Below, piece by piece: positions 1-7,837 of a stretch of DNA of 34,724 nucleotides. The notes beneath the pieces are model-generated. The model saw nothing but the letters and a program-made list of their open reading frames with translations, was not told where the DNA came from and ran no database searches. The stretch comes from AcAMD-5 sp044343935. GTDB taxonomy: Bacteria > Actinomycetota > Actinomycetes > S36-B12 > UBA5976. The translations under genes were made by a program, and so were the position numbers. Where the stretch lies: the NCBI GenBank assembly GCA_044343935.1, contig JBIJDU010000015.1, positions 1-34,724 on the forward strand, given 5' to 3'. Every line of letters starts with the position of its first letter. Position 1 is the stretch's first letter.

Positions 1-135
1 GAGAAGGCAGAGATTGAGCTCAAAGAGGCAAAACCCACCATGCATAAGCATGGCCTAGTTTTGGACGACATTGTGTTATTGGGCCAAGATCTCTTAATTG
101 AGCCCACTCGAGCAGTGGTCTTGATTCGAAAATAA
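1..135 (+). CDS. rsmG: RsmG (GidB), 16S rRNA G527 N7-methyltransferase, C-terminal end only
   Basis: The window opens inside a reading frame of 44 codons ending at TAA 133-135. The visible residues (EKAEIELKEAKP near the start, VVLIRK at the end) match the last part of RsmG, where an acidic helix is followed by a final beta-strand. The SAM-binding domain lies outside the window. RsmG methylates a guanine in the 530 loop of 16S rRNA. In actinobacteria it normally sits directly upstream of parA-parB, which is the case here, and this context carries much of the call. The stop lies 53 bases before parA, so the genes may be co-transcribed. Only the tail is seen. Confidence 0.75.
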   Translation, partial: EKAEIELKEAKPTMHKHGLVLDDIVLLGQDLLIEPTRAVVLIRK

Positions 136-150
136 AACCTGCATCCGGTC

Positions 151-166
151 GGTTTCACGTGAAACA
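151..166. promoter_or_regulatory. parS: parS centromere site
   Basis: The 16-mer GGTTTCACGTGAAACA matches the ParB-binding consensus TGTTTCACGTGAAACA at 15 of 16 positions and has the usual perfect 14-bp palindromic core. It lies in the short gap between rsmG and parA, next to the genes whose products act on it. ParB is known to load at parS and spread to form the origin-proximal partition complex. ParB bound here could also affect parA transcription. Confidence 0.93.
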
Positions 167-188
167 ATAGGAGCCTTCAGGAGGAAAA

Positions 189-1067
189 GTGTCAGACCCA
201 GTTACCCAGGTAACCCCTACGGTAAGAATCAAGAAATTACCTGATCTACCTAAACCAGCACAGACTCGAGTATTTGCTATTGCTAACCAAAAGGGTGGGG
301 TGGGAAAAACCACCACCACAGTTAATTTAGCTGCAGCAATGGCGCTAAGTGGATTGCATGTGTTGGTGGTAGATGTTGATCCGCAAGGAAATGCCTCAAC
401 TGCATTGGCAATTGAGCATCCAGTGGGCACCCCTGATGTGTATTCAGTGCTGGTTGAAGGCAAACCACTTTCTGCCATTGTGCAAAACTGCCCCACCATC
501 CCTGGTTTATTTGTCGCGCCAGCAACTGTTGATTTAACTGGTGCGGAAATTGAATTGGTTAGTGTGGTTGCGCGCGAATATCGATTAGCTCGAGCAATTG
601 ATGGTTATCTCGCCGAGCATCAAGCAAAATACGGTCGCAAGATTGATTATGTCTTAATTGATTGCCCACCAAGTTTAGGTTTGTTAACCCTTAACGCACT
701 TGTTGCAGCTAAAGAAGTTTTAATTCCAATTCAATGTGAATACTACGCACTCGAAGGTGTTGGTCAGTTAATTGCAAACGTTGAGTTAGTTCGCGAACAT
801 TTAAATCCACTATTGGATATCTCAACAATTTTAATGACGATGTTTAATTCAACCACAAAACTTTCCCAACAAGTAGTGGAAGAGGTTAGAACACATTTTG
901 GTGATCGAGTGTTAACTGCAGTAGTACCAAGAGCAGTTAGATTAAGTGAAGCACCTTCTTATTCACAAACTATTTTTACTTATGATGGTTCATCTATTGG
1001 TGCGCAAAGTTATTTAGCAGCAGCAACTGAAATTGCAAGTAACGTAATTGGAACTAACCATGACTGA
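189..1067 (+). CDS. parA: ParA/Soj chromosome partitioning ATPase
   Basis: This is a 292-residue ParA-type ATPase that moves ParB-parS complexes, and so the replication origins, along the nucleoid. The deviant Walker A motif KGGVGKTT is at residues 35-42, with the signature lysine at its start. The Walker A' segment VDVDPQGN is at 61-68 and the Walker B segment VLIDCPPS at 155-162. The first 26 residues are a variable, probably flexible tail. The GTG start at 189 is supported by a perfect AGGAGG at 179-184. parS lies just upstream, and the stop overlaps the parB start by 8 bases, indicating a parAB operon with translational coupling. Length and motifs are typical of chromosomal actinobacterial ParA. 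Confidence 0.97.
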   Translation: MSDPVTQVTPTVRIKKLPDLPKPAQTRVFAIANQKGGVGKTTTTVNLAAAMALSGLHVLVVDVDPQGNASTALAIEHPVGTPDVYSVLVEGKPLSAIVQNCPTIPGLFVAPATVDLTGAEIELVSVVAREYRLARAIDGYLAEHQAKYGRKIDYVLIDCPPSLGLLTLNALVAAKEVLIPIQCEYYALEGVGQLIANVELVREHLNPLLDISTILMTMFNSTTKLSQQVVEEVRTHFGDRVLTAVVPRAVRLSEAPSYSQTIFTYDGSSIGAQSYLAAATEIASNVIGTNHD

Positions 1068-1962
1068 TCGCAGAGGATTAGGGCGCGGACTTGGGGCATT
1101 AATTCCACCAACTGAAACTACAACCGCAGCTACAACAACAAAATCATCTTCATCTGAAACTGAAGTTGTTCCTGGCTTAATCTTGCGCGAGTTGCCACTT
1201 AATCAAATTGTGCCAAATCCAAAACAACCACGAACAGTTTTTGATGAAGCAGATTTAGATGAATTAGCTTTCTCACTTAAAGAAGTTGGATTGTTGCAAC
1301 CAATTGTGGTGCGACCAGTTGGTAGCACGTTTGAAATTGTCGCCGGTGAGCGCAGATGGCGCGCGGCCCAAGCTGCTGGTTTTAAAACAATTACTGCCTT
1401 AGTTCGCGAGACCAGTGATGAAGTTTTATTGCGCGATGCACTATTAGAAAATTTACATCGCTCCCAACTAAATGCGCTAGAAGAAGCTTCTGCTTATGCT
1501 CAGTTACTTGATGATTTTGGTTGCACCCAAGAGGAGTTAGCGCAACGCCTTGGTCGATCTCGCCCGCAAGTAACTAATATGTTGCGACTACTTAGATTGC
1601 CAGTTTCAGTTCAACGCAAAGTTGCCGCCAGCGTGCTATCCGCCGGCCATGCTCGCGCGCTGCTTTCGTTAGAAGACCCAGCTGCGATGGAGCGATTAGC
1701 CGAGCGAATAATTTCGGAAGGTATTTCAGTTAGGTCAACTGAAGAGATTGTTTCGGTTGGTCAGTTAGATGGCGGCAAACCAAAAACAGTTAAACCTCGC
1801 AAAGGATTACCAGCAGCAGCGTTATCAGTAATGGAACGATTAGCAGATCGGCTTGATACTCGAGTCAAAGTTGAAGGTAATGAAAAGCGCGGTCGAATCG
1901 TAATTGAATACGCAACTATGGAAGATCTGCGACGAATTACTGAACTTATCGATCGAGATTAG
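1060..1962 (+). CDS. parB: ParB/Spo0J chromosome partitioning protein, parS-binding CTPase
   Basis: A 300-residue ParB. The N-terminus (MTDRRGLGRGLGALI) is the conserved ParA-activating peptide. It is followed by a low-complexity Thr/Ser linker (about 19-32), the ParB/Srx domain with the CTP-binding box GERRWRAA at 96-103, the ENLHR box near 130-134 and a helix-turn-helix at about 154-175 (EELAQRLGRSRPQV). The C-terminal dimerisation segment ends RRITELIDRD. The ATG at 1060 is preferred over an in-frame TTG at 1048 because it starts exactly at the conserved RRGLGRGLG peptide. The gene overlaps parA by 8 bases, and its 3' end overlaps the convergent ddl gene by 17 bases. Confidence 0.97.
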   Translation: MTDRRGLGRGLGALIPPTETTTAATTTKSSSSETEVVPGLILRELPLNQIVPNPKQPRTVFDEADLDELAFSLKEVGLLQPIVVRPVGSTFEIVAGERRWRAAQAAGFKTITALVRETSDEVLLRDALLENLHRSQLNALEEASAYAQLLDDFGCTQEELAQRLGRSRPQVTNMLRLLRLPVSVQRKVAASVLSAGHARALLSLEDPAAMERLAERIISEGISVRSTEEIVSVGQLDGGKPKTVKPRKGLPAAALSVMERLADRLDTRVKVEGNEKRGRIVIEYATMEDLRRITELIDRD

Positions 1963-2878
1963 TTAGTAGCTTTAAAAAGACATCACCTAAATCTAAACCA
2001 GCAGCAGCAATTGCTTGTGGGAACAAACTAGTTTCAGTCTGACCTGGGTTGATATTTACTTCTAAGAACCAAATATCGCCAGCCGCATCAACAATTAGAT
2101 CAGTTCTGGAAATATCCTTTAGTCCCAGTGCGTTATGCATCTTGGTTGCAATTTCATTTGCTTGCGCTGCAATATCAGCATTAATTCGTGCTGGCACAAA
2201 AAACTCAGTCATGCCAGCGGTATAGCGACAGTCATAATCATATAAATCATGATCTGGCACAATCTCCACAATTGGCAGCGTGGTTAACCCAGTTTTATCT
2301 TCTAACACACAAACTGCAATCTCCGTGCCAGTGATATAGGGCTGCATTAACACCACTGAACCATAAGAAAACGCGGTAACCATGGCGCCCGGCAGTTCTT
2401 CTTTAGTTTTAACCACGGTGGCACCAAGTGCCGAGCCACCATGGCTTGGTTTAACTACCATCGGTAATCCAATTGAACTGATAGCAGATTCCAGCAGAGC
2501 GGTCGCACCTAATGACTTAAATGCTTCTTGGGGCAGCACAATTGATTTGGGCACAGTGACCCCAGCGGCAGCTGCTACTTGATTTGCAATTGGTTTTTCA
2601 AATGCAATTCTCGATGCCGCTGATGGTGAACCTACAGTTTTGTAACCTGCCACATCCAACACTTCACGAAGTGAGCCATCTTCACCAACTTGACCATGAA
2701 CTAATGGCAACACCACATCAGGATTAATTTTTCTAAGTTCTGGTAATAAATCGGCATCAATATCAACTTCAATAACCTCTTGACCTTTTTGCCGAAGTGC
2801 TTGCGCAACTCTTCGACCAGATCGCAGCGAAACCTCTCGCTCAGCGGATAATCCGCCTGCCAGTACTGCAATTTTCAT
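1946..2878 (-). CDS. ddl: D-alanine--D-alanine ligase
   Basis: A 310-residue ATP-grasp ligase joining two D-alanines for the peptidoglycan stem peptide, in the cytoplasm. Visible motifs include GGLSAEREVSL (8-18), HGQVGEDG (61-68), the ATP-grasp loop KPSHGGSALG (143-152), the omega-loop region YDYDCRY (about 213-219) and the metal/nucleotide segment EVNINPGQT (273-281). The family usually reads EVNTLPGLT at this last site. The length fits the short DdlB type. Its ATG shares one base with the stop of the upstream aminotransferase (TAATG), so translation is probably coupled. It is the last gene of the long minus-strand envelope cluster. Confidence 0.95.
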   Translation of the reverse strand: MKIAVLAGGLSAEREVSLRSGRRVAQALRQKGQEVIEVDIDADLLPELRKINPDVVLPLVHGQVGEDGSLREVLDVAGYKTVGSPSAASRIAFEKPIANQVAAAAGVTVPKSIVLPQEAFKSLGATALLESAISSIGLPMVVKPSHGGSALGATVVKTKEELPGAMVTAFSYGSVVLMQPYITGTEIAVCVLEDKTGLTTLPIVEIVPDHDLYDYDCRYTAGMTEFFVPARINADIAAQANEIATKMHNALGLKDISRTDLIVDAAGDIWFLEVNINPGQTETSLFPQAIAAAGLDLGDVFLKLLTNLDR

Positions 2879-4137
2879 TAGTTGCCCCCTACGCCGAATG
2901 TCTTAAGTAGTTCAGCCTCTTCACTCATCACATTTGCCAGCCGCTTCACACCTTCCACAATTCGCTCTGGTGGTGGATAGCAAAACGATAATCTCAGATT
3001 GGATCGACCTTGGCCATCTGCAAAAAATCCAGTGCCTGGCACATAAGCAACTAAATGCGTCACCGCACGAGGCAACATTGCGGTGGCATCAAAACCTGAT
3101 GGCAGCGTTAACCACGAATAAAAACCACCAGTTGGAATCGTCCAGCTAACCCCAGCAGGCATGTGATCATCAAGCGCTGCAAGCAAGGTATCGCGGCGAA
3201 GTTTGTAGATGTCTCTAAAGGTGGCAACTTGCGCTAACCAATCTTGCGTGCGCAGATACTCATCCACAATCATCTGGGTGAAATTACTTGGACAAAGTGT
3301 GGCAGCTTCATTAGCTAACACTAATTTTTCGCGCAGTGCATGCGGTGCTACCGCCCAACCAATTCTTAATCCGGCCGAGATGATTTTGCTGAACGAACCG
3401 CAATAAACCACTCGCTCCTTTTCATTAGCAGCCATTGGCCGATGGATCACACCATCAAAACTAAGCAACGCATAGGGATCATCTTCAATAATTAAAACAT
3501 TCTCCTGCTCGGCAATTGCCACAATTTCATTTCGTCGCTGTTGTGGCTGAGTGATGCCAGCTGGGTTATGGAAGGACGGAATGGTGTAAAGGAGTTTTAC
3601 TTGCTTTCCTTCAGCCTTCACTTTGGCAATCATCTCGCGCATAGCAGTTGGATTTAACCCATCTTCATCCATCGCCACATGGCGAATATCTGCTTCATAA
3701 GCACGGAATACGCCAAGCGCGCCAACATAAGAAGGCGATTCCACCAAAATCACATCACCTGGATTACACATCACTCGAACAATTAGATCAATTGCCATTT
3801 GTGAGCCCGCAGTAATCACAATGTCATCTGGATGTGCATTCATGCCAGTTGGTCGCATTACTTCTAATACTGATTCACGCAGTGAAACATGGCCTTGACC
3901 GGCACCATATTGCAGTGCCGTTTTAGCATTTTTAGTTAGTACGGAATTAACTACACCGCGAAACATCTCCACATCAAGTGCTTCAACAAAAGGCATCCCG
4001 CCGGCAAGTGAAACCACTTCTGGTCTAGATGCCACCGCAAACAATGCTCGGATCTCACTGGCGCGCATCGATGTGGCACGAGAGGCATATGCCTGCACCC
4101 AGGGATCTAGCCGAGAACCAGTTGCGTTGTTGGTCAT
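2878..4137 (-). CDS. PLP-dependent class I/II aminotransferase, 2-aminoadipate aminotransferase-like
   Basis: A fold-type I aminotransferase of 419 residues. In numbering that counts from the ATG at 4143, the Schiff-base lysine is K253 in SFSKIISAGLRIG. The PLP-contacting Asn is in FHNPAG (191-196) and the Asp in IIEDDPY (218-224). The N-terminal SLAGGMP segment is typical of LysN / 2-aminoadipate / MocR-type aminotransferases. The amino donor and acceptor cannot be told from sequence. The second ATG, at 4137, is preferred because an AAAGGA Shine-Dalgarno lies about 5 nt before it, whereas it would run into the ATG at 4143. It sits between the CwlM-like gene and ddl, as related aminotransferases do in other actinobacteria, but a cell-wall role is only inferred. 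Confidence 0.85.
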   Translation of the reverse strand: MTNNATGSRLDPWVQAYASRATSMRASEIRALFAVASRPEVVSLAGGMPFVEALDVEMFRGVVNSVLTKNAKTALQYGAGQGHVSLRESVLEVMRPTGMNAHPDDIVITAGSQMAIDLIVRVMCNPGDVILVESPSYVGALGVFRAYEADIRHVAMDEDGLNPTAMREMIAKVKAEGKQVKLLYTIPSFHNPAGITQPQQRRNEIVAIAEQENVLIIEDDPYALLSFDGVIHRPMAANEKERVVYCGSFSKIISAGLRIGWAVAPHALREKLVLANEAATLCPSNFTQMIVDEYLRTQDWLAQVATFRDIYKLRRDTLLAALDDHMPAGVSWTIPTGGFYSWLTLPSGFDATAMLPRAVTHLVAYVPGTGFFADGQGRSNLRLSFCYPPPERIVEGVKRLANVMSEEAELLKTFGVGGN

Positions 4138-4168
4138 TACCATCCTTTTCCCGGCTAAGTCTTATCTA

Positions 4169-4180
4169 TCAGATATCTGA
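4169..4180. repeat. 12-bp perfect palindrome between the CwlM-like gene and the aminotransferase gene
   Basis: TCAGATATCTGA reads the same on both strands and lies in the 50-bp gap, the widest intergenic gap in the minus-strand cluster. It may be an operator for a promoter inside the cluster, or a weak RNA hairpin. No convincing -10/-35 pair was found next to it. Confidence 0.35.
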
Positions 4181-4193
4181 GCTGCCAGCTGGG

Positions 4194-5258
4194 CTAGTTA
4201 AGCGGCGCAAAGAATTTAGCCAGTGCACTAACTGTTGCTTCGGCGCTATTTGCCAGTGTCGCTGGATCAGTAAGCAGCTCCCGATCGGCAGTTGAAGTTA
4301 AGAAACCAAGGTCAATTCGAACCGCTGGCATTACCGTTGCGCGTAGCAGCGGCCAAGATTTACCAACCACATCACCTGCAGCAAAATCAGTGTAGTCCAG
4401 CACTTCAGCCACCAGTATTTGCGCAAATTCTTTACCAAGCAGCGAATAACCATGCGTGCCAGCAAAGTAATAACCAATCACCCCACTAACTGCGGCATCA
4501 TCGGCAATACCAACTTGAACACTAAGCACTAAATCAGCAGCCTCGGTGTTAGCAAAGTCAGCGCGAGTGATGCTATCGGGTCGGCCATCACCGCTATGGG
4601 TTAATAACACAGTGGTACCAAGTGCGGCTAACTTACCTTCAATTAACTTAACAACTCTGGTCGCGATCTCAATTGCCTGATCACTTAAATATCTTTCAAT
4701 GAACGGATCTGAGCTGATATCTAACACAATAGTTTTGTTAGCAATTCCAGTTCGCTTATTTTCATGTTTAATTTTTTCGCGAAGCGCGGTGGCATTGCCG
4801 CCAGCAACAGTTCGATTAAGCCGATTTAATCCTTGGATGGTCTGAATTCCAACTACACCATCGTCAACCGCACCAATAGCCTTTTGGAACTCTTTAACCG
4901 CTTTTTCCGTTCGCCTACCAAAGATGCCATCAACATTACCCGGACTAAAACCAAGTTGAGTTAATCGTTGTTGTAGTTGTGCGACATCATCGCCGTGAAT
5001 TAAATTGCCAACTTGGTGACTCAGCACTCGATCACCAAGTGACCAAACCGCTTCATCCAGTCGGCGCCAAGTCTCTGGACCAACAATGCCATCCACACTT
5101 AACCCGCGCTGTTGCTGAAATTTCTTAACAGCTTGAAACATCGCTTCATCAAATTGGTTGCTAGCCCCAGGATTTAGCAACTCAAGTCGAATTAAATGAT
5201 CTCGGATCTCAGTTATCGCTGGTCCGGAATCACCAATGGAGAAGCGGGTGATGGTCAT
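4194..5258 (-). CDS. cwlM: CwlM-like protein: two peptidoglycan-binding domains plus a degenerate Amidase_3 domain
   Basis: The 354-residue protein has two PG_binding_1 repeats (about 8-66 and 87-145, each with a VDGI(V/F)G core) followed by an Amidase_3 fold (about 175-352). No signal peptide is visible, so it is probably cytoplasmic. The zinc-binding positions of Amidase_3 appear lost. The usual DPGHGG reads DISSD (180-184), no Glu is evident at the second ligand position, SIHAN reads SVQVG (246-250), and the late Glu of the VELGF segment is Asp316 in RIDLGF. In Mycobacterium tuberculosis the neighbour of trx, CwlM, is a cytoplasmic regulator of MurA rather than a wall hydrolase. The same genomic position and the loss of catalytic residues suggest that role here. 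It follows trxA by 3 bases. Confidence 0.85.
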   Translation of the reverse strand: MTITRFSIGDSGPAITEIRDHLIRLELLNPGASNQFDEAMFQAVKKFQQQRGLSVDGIVGPETWRRLDEAVWSLGDRVLSHQVGNLIHGDDVAQLQQRLTQLGFSPGNVDGIFGRRTEKAVKEFQKAIGAVDDGVVGIQTIQGLNRLNRTVAGGNATALREKIKHENKRTGIANKTIVLDISSDPFIERYLSDQAIEIATRVVKLIEGKLAALGTTVLLTHSGDGRPDSITRADFANTEAADLVLSVQVGIADDAAVSGVIGYYFAGTHGYSLLGKEFAQILVAEVLDYTDFAAGDVVGKSWPLLRATVMPAVRIDLGFLTSTADRELLTDPATLANSAEATVSALAKFFAPLN

Positions 5259-5261
5259 TTA

Positions 5262-5588
5262 TTAGTTAAGAAATTCAGCCAACTCAGCAACTAGTGCTGC
5301 CTTTGGCTTAGCACCAATGATTTGCTTCACTACTTCACCATTCACGTAAACATTCATAGTTGGAATCGATGTGATCATGGCAGCTTGTGCGGCAGCTGGA
5401 TGCTCATCAATGTTTAGTTTCATGATCTGAATCTTGCTGGCATATTCGCCAGCAATTTCATCCAGAATTGGTGCTACCTGCTTGCATGGGCCGCACCATT
5501 CCGCCCAGAAATCAACTAAAACTGGTGTGGTGGCTGACTTAAGTTCAGTTGCAAAACTGGCGTCAGTTAGAACTTTCATATTTGCCAT
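5262..5588 (-). CDS. trxA: Thioredoxin
   Basis: A 108-residue thioredoxin, the cytoplasmic dithiol reductant recycled by TrxB. The active site WCGPC is at residues 31-35 and the cis-proline loop SIPT is near residue 75. The length is normal for the family. The start is fixed by an AAGGAG Shine-Dalgarno in the 9-base gap after trxB; the trxB stop codon TAA runs directly into it (TAAGGAG). The trxB-trxA-cwlM order is the common actinobacterial arrangement. Confidence 0.97.
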   Translation of the reverse strand: MANMKVLTDASFATELKSATTPVLVDFWAEWCGPCKQVAPILDEIAGEYASKIQIMKLNIDEHPAAAQAAMITSIPTMNVYVNGEVVKQIIGAKPKAALVAELAEFLN

Positions 5589-5597
5589 TTTTTCTCC

Positions 5598-6539
5598 TTA
5601 GTTGTGGGAAAGCCATCGTTCGGCATCAAGTGCTGCAGCGCAGCCGCTGCCCGCTGCCGTAATTGCTTGTCGGTAAGTGTGATCAACTAAATCACCACAA
5701 GCAAATACGCCGGGCAAATTTGTGGCGGTGCTACCTGATTTAACTAGCACATAACCTTGATCATCTAAGTCAATTTGCCCTTTTACCAATTCATTTCTTG
5801 GATCATGGCCAATAGCAATAAATAAACCAGTAACATCCATCACGCCAGCTTCGCCAGTCACGGTATTCCTAGTTTTTATCTGATTTAGTTTGCCATCTTT
5901 AGCAACTGCTTCAGTGACTTCAGTATTCCAAACAAATTCCAACTTCGGATCAGCCTCGGCGCGAGCCACCATAATCTTTGAGGCGCGCAGCGAATCGCGG
6001 CGATGAATCAAATAAACCTTGCTGGCAAATCGAGTTAAAAACGTCGCCTCTTCAACTGCCGAGTCACCACCACCAACAACAGCAATAACTTGCTCGCGGA
6101 AGAAAAAGCCATCACAGGTGGCGCACCAAGAAACACCATGACCGGATAATTCTTTTTCGCCTGGAATACCAAGCTCACGATAACCAGAGCCCATCGCCAG
6201 AATTACTGATTTCGCCCAGTATTCATTGCCGCGGTCATCTTTTAAGTATTTGATTGGTTGATTCAGATCCGCTTGCACCACATCATCAGTGACAAACTGA
6301 GTACCAAAACGCTCTGCTTGACCGCGCATCTGCTGCATTAACTGCGGCCCCATGATGCCAGTTTCAAAACCTGGGAAATTTTCTACCTCGGTGGTATTCA
6401 TGAGCGCACCACCAGCGGTTACGGCACCTTCAAATAACAGCGGCTTAAGTTGAGCTCGGGCGGCATAAATTCCAGCGGTATAACCAGCCGGACCTGAGCC
6501 AATGATTGCTACTTCAACGGGATTTTCTTTTGTCGACAT
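5598..6539 (-). CDS. trxB: Thioredoxin reductase (NADPH, FAD)
   Basis: A low-molecular-weight thioredoxin reductase of 313 residues. The FAD-binding loop GSGPAG is at 14-19, the redox-active CATC at 139-142, the NADPH-binding GGGDSA at 156-161 and the C-terminal FAD motif CGDLVDHTYRQA near 286-297. It moves electrons from NADPH to thioredoxin. No Shine-Dalgarno precedes the ATG. Instead a TAGAAT hexamer lies 7 bases upstream, suggesting a leaderless transcript that lets trxBA be expressed apart from the murJ genes. In M. tuberculosis sigM and its anti-sigma gene lie between trxB and the murJ gene; they are absent here. Confidence 0.97.
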   Translation of the reverse strand: MSTKENPVEVAIIGSGPAGYTAGIYAARAQLKPLLFEGAVTAGGALMNTTEVENFPGFETGIMGPQLMQQMRGQAERFGTQFVTDDVVQADLNQPIKYLKDDRGNEYWAKSVILAMGSGYRELGIPGEKELSGHGVSWCATCDGFFFREQVIAVVGGGDSAVEEATFLTRFASKVYLIHRRDSLRASKIMVARAEADPKLEFVWNTEVTEAVAKDGKLNQIKTRNTVTGEAGVMDVTGLFIAIGHDPRNELVKGQIDLDDQGYVLVKSGSTATNLPGVFACGDLVDHTYRQAITAAGSGCAAALDAERWLSHN

Positions 6540-6546
6540 AACGCTT

Positions 6547-6552
6547 ATTCTA
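6547..6552 (-). promoter_or_regulatory. Putative -10 element for leaderless trxB mRNA
   Basis: TAGAAT on the minus strand is followed by 7 nt and then the trxB ATG, with no Shine-Dalgarno sequence. It begins just after the stop codon of the upstream pseudokinase gene. No clear -35 was identified. Confidence 0.55.
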
Positions 6553-6553
6553 G

Positions 6554-7837
6554 TTAAGAAGGGGTGCCGTAGGCGGCCACTCTGCTGATTTGCACATTTC
6601 CCCCACCGGGAACTTCAACCCAGATGGTCAAAAAATTGCCAGTGACAAATCTGGGCCCAAACACAATTGCGGTGCTCGCCGCTTCAGTTATCTCACCTAA
6701 TTTGCCAACATCTGATTTTTCAGTGATTGCCGCATCTGTTACTTGGGCTAACAGGTTAACGCCCGCAACAGTTAAATCAATCTCAATTCGCTGCACCGTG
6801 CGCCGCTCGCGCAGTTGAATTTGAATTGCTTGACCAGCTGCCACACTGAAAACTGTGCCAGCTGGAATTAACTTTGGTTCATTTTCATTATCAATCACAC
6901 TCACTTGAGCTACTGGCAACAATTCGTTTCTTAGATCAGTTCCGGTTTGATTATCTTCTAGCGAATTAGCTGTTGGTGAAGTTGAAAGCGAAGAGAAAAC
7001 TAAAACAGATCCCACAATCAATAACGAAGCAATAGTTGCAACCGCAGCAATTAAACCAGATCTACTAATTGTGGAAGGTGGCAGATCAATAGTTGGCAAG
7101 TTGATAAATTTTGATTTAGGAGATGTGAACACATTATTTAATTCGATAATTGGCCGTGCTAGATTCAAATTAGGATTAACTGTTGGCAAGGTTAAGTGAG
7201 CTAAATTGTCCCAACAATTTGGCAGTTTTGGGGTTAGTTGACTTGGTAGCGCAACTAACCCGGCTGCGGTTGGTGCAGCTGGCAGGGAGCAGTTAGTGAG
7301 CAACGGCCAAGTAGCAGTGACTGCGGCATAACCAATTGCGCCTACTGCACTGAAATCTGCTTGATCTTCCGTAATACCAAAGGGCTCATTAATCACACTG
7401 GCGATACCAAAACCGCGAACCCTGATCCCGCTGCTAGTTAAAACCACATCATCAGCGGTTAGCGCACCATGATGGATCTGTTGGCCATGTGCTACAGCCA
7501 AGCAATCAATTAACGACTGAATTATCTGTTCGGCGTCAGCCAGCGGCGCTCTGCCTAACACTCGCTCGGCAATTGTTACGCCATGGATCCATTCACTAAT
7601 CACACCAAATAAATTTTCATCACCCACCACATCAAGCACGCGCAGCACGCGTGGATCATGCAAGTTTGCCGCTGCCGCTGCGCTCGCTCGAAGTTTTAAA
7701 ACGCGTGGATCTGTGGCAGGAATAGTCCAAATGGAAACATCGCGCTCGAGTTTGCTGTCCCAACCTCGCCACCAAGTTGCACCGTTGACTTGTTTAATTC
7801 GCTCGGTTAACTCGTAATGCTCAAGTTGTTTAACCAT
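6554..7837 (-). CDS. MurJ-associated pseudokinase with one membrane helix and an extracytoplasmic domain
   Basis: The 427-residue protein has a protein-kinase-like N-terminal domain (about 1-170), a low-complexity linker, one transmembrane helix (261-283) and an external C-terminal beta-rich domain (about 300-427). The kinase motifs are degenerate. The VAIK lysine region reads DVSIWTI, HRDLKPxN reads HHGALTADD (122-130) and DFG reads RGFG (141-144), so phosphotransfer is unlikely. In mycobacterial MviN (Rv3910) a pseudokinase, membrane helix and external domain are fused to the C-terminus of MurJ. Here the same modules form a separate gene overlapping murJ by 8 bases. The inferred role is regulation of lipid II flipping. 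The external domain vaguely resembles discoidin-type folds, but this is weak. Confidence 0.85.
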   Translation of the reverse strand: MVKQLEHYELTERIKQVNGATWWRGWDSKLERDVSIWTIPATDPRVLKLRASAAAAANLHDPRVLRVLDVVGDENLFGVISEWIHGVTIAERVLGRAPLADAEQIIQSLIDCLAVAHGQQIHHGALTADDVVLTSSGIRVRGFGIASVINEPFGITEDQADFSAVGAIGYAAVTATWPLLTNCSLPAAPTAAGLVALPSQLTPKLPNCWDNLAHLTLPTVNPNLNLARPIIELNNVFTSPKSKFINLPTIDLPPSTISRSGLIAAVATIASLLIVGSVLVFSSLSTSPTANSLEDNQTGTDLRNELLPVAQVSVIDNENEPKLIPAGTVFSVAAGQAIQIQLRERRTVQRIEIDLTVAGVNLLAQVTDAAITEKSDVGKLGEITEAASTAIVFGPRFVTGNFLTIWVEVPGGGNVQISRVAAYGTPS

